8,751 nucleotides of DNA from Acidobacteriota bacterium (GTDB taxonomy: Bacteria; Acidobacteriota; Polarisedimenticolia; Polarisedimenticolales; Polarisedimenticolaceae), in contig WVWW01000253.1 in the NCBI GenBank assembly GCA_011773795.1, positions 967 to 9,717 on the forward strand, given 5' to 3'. Position numbers and translations under genes: made by a program. Of the stretch, positions 1 to 8,751 are shown one piece after another (within the stretch, counting starts at the first letter, position 1; every line of letters begins with the position of its first letter). Below the pieces are notes generated by a model. That model worked only from the letters and a program-made list of their open reading frames with translations. It did no database searches and had not been told where the DNA came from.

Positions 1-12
1 ACAATCCCCCGC

Positions 13-20
13 GGGGAAGG
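13..20 (+). promoter_or_regulatory. Ribosome binding site of dnaE
   Basis: A purine run (ggggaagg) ends six bases before the ATG at 27 and is the best Shine-Dalgarno candidate, supporting that start. Its first four bases form the right half of a perfect 10-base palindrome (ccccgcgggg, 7-16), so part of the site could be paired in the mRNA. The window begins only 26 bases before the gene, so promoter and upstream context cannot be seen. Confidence 0.5.
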
Positions 21-26
21 CATCGG

Positions 27-3582
<3,556 letters not shown>

Positions 3583-3596
3583 GGCCTGGCGCACAC

Positions 3597-3625
3597 GGGC
3601 CGGGGTCCGTACCAGATGCTAGGAT
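3597..3625 (+). promoter_or_regulatory. Weak possible promoter for metK
   Basis: Bases 3617-3625 read tgctaggat, an extended -10 form: TG, one base, then TAGGAT, which shares four of six bases with TATAAT. A -35 box at the usual 17-base distance would fall at 3597-3602 (gggccc-like) and does not resemble TTGACA. If used, transcription would start near 3632, giving a leader of about 43 bases. The 92-base gap after dnaE makes an independent metK promoter plausible, but this assignment is weak. Confidence 0.25.
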
Positions 3626-3658
3626 GGCCCTTCCCGTGGGGCGTTCCCGCGCAGAATC

Positions 3659-3664
3659 AAGGAG
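3659..3664 (+). promoter_or_regulatory. Ribosome binding site of metK
   Basis: A consensus AAGGAG ends ten bases before the ATG at 3675 (aaggagaa counted to 3666 leaves eight). It is the strongest Shine-Dalgarno sequence in the window and fixes the metK start. The other genes here have weaker or no recognisable sites. Confidence 0.8.
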
Positions 3665-3674
3665 AAGCTCACCG

Positions 3675-4814
3675 ATGGGTGCGAACGAGCGTTACCTGTT
3701 TACCTCCGAGTCGGTCACCGAGGGCCACCCGGACAAGGTCGCGGACCAGATCTCCGACGCGGTCCTCGACGCGATCCTCGCGGACGACCCGACCGGCCGC
3801 GTGGCCTGCGAGACGCTGGTCACCACCGGGCTCTGCATGATCGCCGGCGAGATCACGACGGCGGAGTACGTCGACCTGCCCAGCGTGGCCCGGAGGACGA
3901 TCAAAGAAATCGGTTACGACGACCCCACGCTCGGCTTCTCCTATGACACCTGCGCCGTTGTCTCGACGATCGACGAGCAGTCGGGCGACATCGCGATGGG
4001 GGTCGACACCGGCGGTGCCGGCGACCAGGGCCTGATGTTCGGCTACGCCTGCCGCGAGACCGACGAGCTGATGCCGCTGCCGATCACGCTGGCCCATCGT
4101 CTCGTCCGGCGCATGTCCGAGTGCCGGCGCAGCGGCGAGTTGACCTTCCTGCGTCCCGACGGGAAATCTCAGGTCACCGTCGAGTACGTGGGCAAGAAGC
4201 CGGTCCGGGTCGACGCGATCGTCCTGTCGACCCAACACAGCCCCGACGTCAACCAGAAGCAGATCCACGACGCGCTCGAGTCCGCCGTGGTGCGGAACGT
4301 CGTCGAAGAAGGTCTGATCGACAGCGACACGAAGATCTACGTGAACCCGACGGGGCAGTTCATCATCGGCGGACCGAAAGGGGACGCCGGTCTGACGGGC
4401 CGCAAGATCATCGTCGACACCTATGGGGGTGCCGGCTATCACGGCGGCGGTGCCTTCTCGGGCAAGGACCCGACCAAGGTCGACCGGTCCGCGTCCTACA
4501 TGGCACGGCACATCGCCAAGAACATCGTCGCCGCCGGGCTCGCCGATCGCGCGGAGGTGCAACTGGCCTACGCCATCGGCGTCGCGGATCCGGTTTCGGT
4601 GATGGTCAACACCTTCGGCACGGGCAAGCTGCAAGAGTCGGAACTGTCCGCCAAGGTGCGCGAGCATTTCCCGCTGACGCCGAAGGGGATCATCGAGTAC
4701 CTCGATCTGCGACGTCCGATCTACCGGCCGACCGCGGCGTTCGGCCACTTCGGCCGGACGGAGCCGGAGTTCACCTGGGAGTCCACCGACGCGGCGGCCA
4801 AGCTCAGCGGTTGA
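3675..4814 (+). CDS. metK: S-adenosylmethionine synthetase (methionine adenosyltransferase)
   Basis: This cytoplasmic enzyme makes S-adenosylmethionine from ATP and methionine, releasing phosphate and pyrophosphate. It supplies the cell's methyl donor and the precursor for polyamines and radical-SAM chemistry. The 379-residue product is full length (E. coli MetK has 384). It shows the N-terminal TSESVTEGHPDK segment with the catalytic histidine of HPDK, the family signature GAGDQGLMFGYA around residues 114-125, and the second signature GGGAFSGKDPTKVDRSA near residues 257-273. The C-terminal part with AYAIGVADPVSV and the GHFGR segment is also normal. No frame damage is seen. The start is supported by AAGGAG upstream. 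It lies 92 bases after dnaE and 8 bases before the next gene, so it probably heads or shares a transcript with that gene. No recognisable SAM-sensing RNA precedes it. Confidence 0.98.
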   Translation: MGANERYLFTSESVTEGHPDKVADQISDAVLDAILADDPTGRVACETLVTTGLCMIAGEITTAEYVDLPSVARRTIKEIGYDDPTLGFSYDTCAVVSTIDEQSGDIAMGVDTGGAGDQGLMFGYACRETDELMPLPITLAHRLVRRMSECRRSGELTFLRPDGKSQVTVEYVGKKPVRVDAIVLSTQHSPDVNQKQIHDALESAVVRNVVEEGLIDSDTKIYVNPTGQFIIGGPKGDAGLTGRKIIVDTYGGAGYHGGGAFSGKDPTKVDRSASYMARHIAKNIVAAGLADRAEVQLAYAIGVADPVSVMVNTFGTGKLQESELSAKVREHFPLTPKGIIEYLDLRRPIYRPTAAFGHFGRTEPEFTWESTDAAAKLSG

Positions 4815-4822
4815 TCTGACGG

Positions 4823-7800
4823 ATGTCTGACGACAAGCGCGACGATGGGACGCGCCGTCGTCCGACGCGCTTGCGGGTCTTCGTTGTCGTTGCGCTCGGC
4901 CTGCTCGTGCTCCTGGTGGCGAGCGTGCGGCGCATCGAGGAGCGTTCCTTCGCCGTCCTCGACGGCCCGCTCGTTCCAGGCGAGTTCCTGGTCGAGTCGG
5001 GCTGGACGCTCGCCCCGCCGCTCTTGACGAGGCTGCAGCTGTACCCGCGCGACGGGGTCGAGGTCGCGCTGCCACAGGCCGAGCAGGCCCAGCTGCGCTC
5101 GGCAGACGGTAGTCGCTACGGCCTGCGCGGCTGGATCACCGTGCGGCCTCGGATCGAGGATTGGCGCGAGGTCCACGCGGCCGCCGCGGGGCGCGGGATG
5201 CGCGGGGTGGTGATCACCGCGGTGCGGGAGGCGCTCGTCGATCTCCCGACCGGCATCGAGCGTGGACGCTTCACGATCGAGCTCGCGCGGGACATCGAGC
5301 GTCGACTCTCCGAGGCGCTAATCCGGCACGGGGTCGATCAGCGGCGCCTCGAGCTGGACGGTTTCGACTTCCTCACGGTCCGCAGTGGCGAGGCAGGGTC
5401 GAGCCCGGCGACCGAATCCAAGCTCCTGGTCGTCGGCTGGGACGGCGGCGACTGGGAGATCATCGATGCGCTGATCGAGCAGGGGAGGCTGCCGAACCTG
5501 GAGCGGCTGATCGACAACGGGGTGCGGGCCAAGCTGCTGTCGATCAGCCCGATGCTCTCGCCCGTGATCTGGACCAGCGTGGCCACCGGTGTGGAGCCGA
5601 GCCGTCACGGCATCCTCGATTTCGTCGTGGCCGATCCCGCCACCGGCCAGACCCAACCGGTGACCTCGGCGCAACGCCAGGTGCCGACCGTGTGGGAGAT
5701 GCTCTCGCGTTCCGGCGTCCGGACAGGCGTCGTCGGCTGGTGGGCCTCCTGGCCCGCCGATCCCGTGCGCGGCTATCTCGTTTCCGATCGCATCGCCTAC
5801 CAGCTGTTCGGCTTCGAGGCCGATCCGGAGCGGGCCGAGGGCAAGACCTGGCCGCCCGATCTGTACGAGGACATCCGCCCCTGGCTCGTGAGCCCGAGCG
5901 CCGTCGAGTGGGACAGCGTCCGGCCGTACCTCACGGGTCCGCGGATGGAACCGGACGGCTTCGACGGTGACGAGCAGGACATGCTCGACCAGTTCAAGAC
6001 GTTGCTGGCCTCGGGGGAGACCTACCTCCGCATCTCGACGGAGCTGGCCGAGCGCTACGAGCCGCAACTCGAGGTGGTCTACTTCGAGGGCACCGACACG
6101 GCGGCACACCTGTTCATGCCCTATCGCAAGCCGGACCTGCCGGGCGTCGATCCCCGCCGCATCGAGAGCTTCCATGCCGTCGTGGATCGCTACTACGAGA
6201 CCGCCGACCGGTACCTCGGCGAGCTCCTGCGCGGTCGCGACGAGGGCTGGACGGTGATGATCGTCTCCGATCACGGCTTCGCCACCGACGCCACGCGCCC
6301 GCGAACGACGGACTCGCGGATCGGCCACGGCGCCGCCGCCGACTGGCACCGGCGCTTCGGCATGCTCGTCCTGTCGGGCGCGCACGTGAAGGCCGGGACG
6401 CGTCTGGACGAGGCGAGCATCTACGACATCGCGCCGACGATCCTGGCGCTGTTCGGTCAACCGGTCCCGCGCTCGTGGCCGGGCCGGGTGCTCGGGCGGG
6501 TGCTCGACGAGGGGTTCCTCGACCGGCACCCGGTGCGCTACAGCAACGAGGACCCCGTCCGGCGGGATCCGTCGTCCGCGAACCTGCTGGATCCCGCCGC
6601 CGAGGACCTGCTGGCCAAGCTTCAGAGCCTCGGCTACATCTCGGCCACGGCAGGGGAGGCCGGGGAGTCGGTGACCGCTCGCAACAACGCCGGCGTCGCG
6701 CTGCTCGCCGAGGGGCGCTACGAGGACGCCGCGGCCGAGTTCCGGGCCGGATTGGTTGCCAGTCCCGACGCGCCGATGCTGCTCGTCAACCTCGGGCTCG
6801 CTCTGAGACTGATGAAGCAGGCGGACGAAGCCGAGGCGTTGTTCGAGCGGGCGATCGGCTACCCCATGACGCTGCGCATGGCGGGTCATCAGCTGGCCCA
6901 AATCGCCCTCGACCGCGGCGATACGGACGGGGCAGAGCGCGTGCTCGCCCGTGTACTGGCGGCCGAGCCCGATGCCGCCGAGATCCGCAACACGCTCGGC
7001 CGCGTGCTCGAATCGAAGGGCGATCTCGATGCTGCCGAGGCCGAATTCCGTCGCGCTGCCGAGCTCGACCCCGACGCCGCGCTGCCGCGCAACAACCTGG
7101 GCAACCTGTTCAAGCGGCGCACCCAGATCGAGCGGGCCGAGGAATGGTATCAACGGGCGATCGAGGCCGACCCCTATTTCATGGGCGCCTACAACAACCT
7201 GGCGCTGGTCTACCAGGATCGCGGCGAGATGGATCGGGCGATCGACCTCTACGGCCGCGCGCTCGCGAAGTCGCCGTCCAACGCGATCGTGCTCAACAAC
7301 CTGGCGAGCCTGTACTACGCGCAGGGCAACGTCGACGAGGCGCGCGAGCTGTGGACGCAGAGCGCGGCGGCCGACCCGAGCTACGAGTCACCGCCGAACA
7401 ACCTGGCGAGCCTGCTGCTCAACGAGGGTCGCTACGACGAGGCGGAACAGCTCCTGAATCAAGCGCTCTCGCTGGACGACAACTACGGCGACGCGCGGAT
7501 CAACCTCTCGATCGTCCTGCGCGCCCGCGGGGACGTCGCCGGCGCGAGAGAGCAGCTCAGGCGCGCGACGGAGGACCCGCGGAGCGGAGTCCGCGCCTGG
7601 GTCCAGTGGGGCATGTTCGAGCTGGAGTCGGGCGACAACGACGCGGCGATCCGGGTCATGCAGGGCGTGGAGGGGAAGTACCCGCCGCAACCCGTCTGGC
7701 TCAACGTGCTCGGCGAGGCCTACGCGCGGTCGGGCCGCACCGAGGAGGCGCTGGTGGCTTGGCGACGATCGCTGCAGATCGATCCGAGCCAGCAGCGGTT

Positions 7801-7837
7801 ACAGAAGATCGTCGATTCGCCTCCGTGGCTCAACTGA
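4823..7837 (+). CDS. Membrane-anchored alkaline-phosphatase-superfamily phosphodiesterase with SPFH-like N-terminal region and TPR array
   Basis: This is a 1004-residue multidomain protein. A short Arg/Lys-rich N-terminus precedes one membrane helix at residues about 17-35, which should leave the rest in the periplasm. Residues about 38-185 resemble a degenerate SPFH/band-7 domain: a beta-rich part (ADGSRYGLRGWITVRP), then the helical stretch REALVDLPTG to RHGVDQ. Residues about 200-545 are a type I phosphodiesterase/nucleotide pyrophosphatase fold. It has D207 in GWDGGDW, likely nucleophile S246 in LSPVIWTS, D425 and H429 in GTDTAAH, D483/H484 in SDHGF, and H509 as the likely last metal ligand. 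Eleven TPRs fill residues about 620-993. The substrate is unknown; a phosphoester on an envelope lipid, glycan or nucleotide is a guess. The ATG at 4823 is the first start possible after an in-frame TGA at 4817. It lacks a clear ribosome site, so translational coupling to metK is likely. Confidence 0.88.
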   Translation: MSDDKRDDGTRRRPTRLRVFVVVALGLLVLLVASVRRIEERSFAVLDGPLVPGEFLVESGWTLAPPLLTRLQLYPRDGVEVALPQAEQAQLRSADGSRYGLRGWITVRPRIEDWREVHAAAAGRGMRGVVITAVREALVDLPTGIERGRFTIELARDIERRLSEALIRHGVDQRRLELDGFDFLTVRSGEAGSSPATESKLLVVGWDGGDWEIIDALIEQGRLPNLERLIDNGVRAKLLSISPMLSPVIWTSVATGVEPSRHGILDFVVADPATGQTQPVTSAQRQVPTVWEMLSRSGVRTGVVGWWASWPADPVRGYLVSDRIAYQLFGFEADPERAEGKTWPPDLYEDIRPWLVSPSAVEWDSVRPYLTGPRMEPDGFDGDEQDMLDQFKTLLASGETYLRISTELAERYEPQLEVVYFEGTDTAAHLFMPYRKPDLPGVDPRRIESFHAVVDRYYETADRYLGELLRGRDEGWTVMIVSDHGFATDATRPRTTDSRIGHGAAADWHRRFGMLVLSGAHVKAGTRLDEASIYDIAPTILALFGQPVPRSWPGRVLGRVLDEGFLDRHPVRYSNEDPVRRDPSSANLLDPAAEDLLAKLQSLGYISATAGEAGESVTARNNAGVALLAEGRYEDAAAEFRAGLVASPDAPMLLVNLGLALRLMKQADEAEALFERAIGYPMTLRMAGHQLAQIALDRGDTDGAERVLARVLAAEPDAAEIRNTLGRVLESKGDLDAAEAEFRRAAELDPDAALPRNNLGNLFKRRTQIERAEEWYQRAIEADPYFMGAYNNLALVYQDRGEMDRAIDLYGRALAKSPSNAIVLNNLASLYYAQGNVDEARELWTQSAAADPSYESPPNNLASLLLNEGRYDEAEQLLNQALSLDDNYGDARINLSIVLRARGDVAGAREQLRRATEDPRSGVRAWVQWGMFELESGDNDAAIRVMQGVEGKYPPQPVWLNVLGEAYARSGRTEEALVAWRRSLQIDPSQQRLQKIVDSPPWLN
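4871..4927 (+). other. N-terminal membrane anchor segment
   Basis: Residues about 17-35 of the phosphodiesterase-TPR protein are a nearly uninterrupted hydrophobic run (FVVVALGLLVLLVASV). Basic residues (R11-R13, R16, R18) lie before it and R36-R37 after it. There is no obvious signal-peptidase site (no A-x-A and no lipobox cysteine), so it looks like an uncleaved anchor with an inside N-terminus. The weight of positive charge before the helix favours export of the large C-terminal part. Confidence 0.75.
7091..7512 (+). repeat. 102-base periodic repeat within the TPR-coding region
   Basis: The segment aacaacctgg recurs at 7091, 7193, 7295 and 7397, and a decayed copy (atcaacctctcg) sits at 7499, each exactly 102 bases (34 codons, one TPR) apart. 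The copies at 7295-7312 and 7397-7414 are identical over 18 bases. They encode the Asn-Asn-Leu signature of helix A in TPRs 5 to 9. The DNA-level identity suggests the array grew by tandem duplication, or is kept alike by gene conversion. Confidence 0.8.
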
Positions 7838-7842
7838 ACGGT

Positions 7843-8751
7843 TCAAGTTCGGACGTAGAGCAACAGGTAGGCACCGAGCAGTCCGAACAGCACGTTGGGC
7901 GCCCAAACCGCGAGGACCGGCTCGAGCGCGGACTCGAGACCGAGGGCGTTGAAGCCCGAGTAGACCGACCAGTAGACGATGGCCAGCGCGAGCGCGATCC
8001 CGATCCCGTAGAGCGAGCCCTTGCGCCCGCCGCGGAACGCGAAGGGGAGCCCGAGCACGACCATCACGAACGGTCGGACGGAGCCGGCGAACTTGCCGTG
8101 CCAGGCGACCCGCAAGGACGTGACGTCGTACCCGCGCTCGGAGATCTCCGCCAGCGTCAGCACCCGGGCGTACTCGGCCTTGTTGCTGGTGAGGCTCGCT
8201 TTCCGGATCGGCGCAAACGTCTCGGGTGTATCGAGATCGACCGCGTAGGAGCCGTCGTACGCCTCGCGCTTCGTGGCCCACTTGCCGTTCTCCGCGAACT
8301 GGATGTACCAGCCGCCATCGAGCTCCCAGCCGCCCGGCTCCCGGTAGCGGGCTCGCTCGGAGAATCGATGATCGACGATGAAGCTCCGGGTGGGGTCCAG
8401 CGTCAGGACGCGCAGCGCGTGGAACTCGTCACGCTGCGCATCGTAGTAGCTGTAGTGATACAGCCGCTCGCCCTTGGGGCCGAACGTCCAGTTGCCCGTC
8501 ACCGGAAACCCGCGCGTGGCCGAGGGCTTGCCGCGGATCTGGTCGTGGACTTCCTGCGCCTTGCGCGTCGCCGTCGGGATCAGCGTGTTGCCGAACATGA
8601 ACAGCACGACGGAGAGCCCCGCCGCCAGCGTCAACACCGGCAGGGCGAGACGGCGCAGGCTGATGCCGTTGGACTTGAAGGCCGTCAGCTCGCCGGTTCG
8701 CGAGAGCAGGCTGATCGTGACCGCCGCGCCGGCAAGACAGGCGAGCGGCAG
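7843..8751 (-). CDS. lptG: LptF/LptG-family lipopolysaccharide export permease (LptG-like), C-terminal part
   Basis: LptF and LptG form the membrane channel of the LptB2FG ABC transporter, which extracts lipopolysaccharide from the inner membrane and hands it to the periplasmic bridge. The minus-strand frame is open from the right edge to TGA at 7845-7843, giving 302 residues; the N-terminus with about the first one and a half membrane helices lies outside the window. The GTG at 8637 is internal, because conserved family sequence continues before it: the end of a helix, then SRTGELTAFKSNGIS, matching the cytoplasmic NELTAMRAAGIS-type motif. Next come a membrane helix (LPVLTLAAGLSVVLFMF), a periplasmic beta-jellyroll region of about 180 residues, and three C-terminal helices (near VRPFVMVVLGLPFAF, GIGIALALAIVYW and NVLFGLLGAYLLL). 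The C-terminus looks more like LptG than LptF, but that choice is tentative. An lptF partner would be expected beyond the right edge. Confidence 0.85.
   Translation of the reverse strand: MPLACLAGAAVTISLLSRTGELTAFKSNGISLRRLALPVLTLAAGLSVVLFMFGNTLIPTATRKAQEVHDQIRGKPSATRGFPVTGNWTFGPKGERLYHYSYYDAQRDEFHALRVLTLDPTRSFIVDHRFSERARYREPGGWELDGGWYIQFAENGKWATKREAYDGSYAVDLDTPETFAPIRKASLTSNKAEYARVLTLAEISERGYDVTSLRVAWHGKFAGSVRPFVMVVLGLPFAFRGGRKGSLYGIGIALALAIVYWSVYSGFNALGLESALEPVLAVWAPNVLFGLLGAYLLLYVRT

Noticed and set aside
3583..3674. SAM riboswitch or intrinsic terminator between dnaE and metK
   Set aside because: The 92 bases hold only short G+C-rich inverted repeats (for example cgtgt with acacg at 3573-3597) without a U-tract. 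I could match no known SAM-binding RNA by eye; a covariance-model search would settle it.
5318..7153. Long minus-strand open frame opposite the phosphodiesterase-TPR gene, and a similar one at 3669-5075 opposite metK
   Set aside because: Both lie opposite clearly conserved coding sequence and show no family motifs, so they are compositional artefacts.
7843..8637. The GTG at 8637 as the start of the minus-strand permease
   Set aside because: The frame stays open to the window edge and the upstream residues carry the conserved LptF/LptG cytoplasmic motif, so the gene is truncated by the window, not started there.

Overview
The window is G+C-rich (about two thirds by eye, with codons ending mostly in G or C). 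It carries four protein-coding loci packed with almost no spare DNA. An LptF/LptG-type lipopolysaccharide-export permease and an apparently periplasmic, membrane-anchored phosphodiesterase point to a diderm (Gram-negative) bacterium. Fusions of alkaline-phosphatase-superfamily domains to TPR arrays are, from general knowledge, frequent in Acidobacteriota, myxobacteria and related high-GC phyla, but the sequence alone does not fix the phylum.

Layout. (1) 27-3582, plus strand: dnaE, the replicative DNA polymerase III alpha subunit. It is complete from PHP domain to C-terminal domain but is interrupted by one extra base at about 1784-1785. This splits it into an N-terminal frame (27-1850) and a C-terminal frame (open from 1777; first ATG at 1918). 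With the extra T removed it reads as an ordinary 1184-residue DnaE. (2) 3583-3674: a 92-base gap with a weak possible promoter and a clear Shine-Dalgarno sequence. (3) 3675-4814, plus: metK, S-adenosylmethionine synthetase, 379 residues, intact. (4) 4823-7837, plus: a 1004-residue protein starting 8 bases after metK. It has an N-terminal membrane anchor, a region resembling a degenerate SPFH/band-7 (prohibitin-like) domain, an alkaline-phosphatase-superfamily phosphodiesterase domain with its metal and nucleophile residues, and eleven TPRs. (5) 7843-8751, minus: the C-terminal 302 residues of an LptG-like permease that runs off the right edge, converging on gene 4 with 5 bases between the stop codons.

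How they may fit together. dnaE and metK are housekeeping genes. The metK-phosphodiesterase pair is probably one transcript, since there is no room for a terminator or promoter between them. The phosphodiesterase-TPR protein and the Lpt permease are both envelope proteins, but they lie on opposite strands, so a functional link is only a hypothesis. The observations most worth following up are the domain architecture of gene 4 and the precise nature of the dnaE frame break. No RNA genes, mobile elements, CRISPR arrays or attachment sites were recognised.
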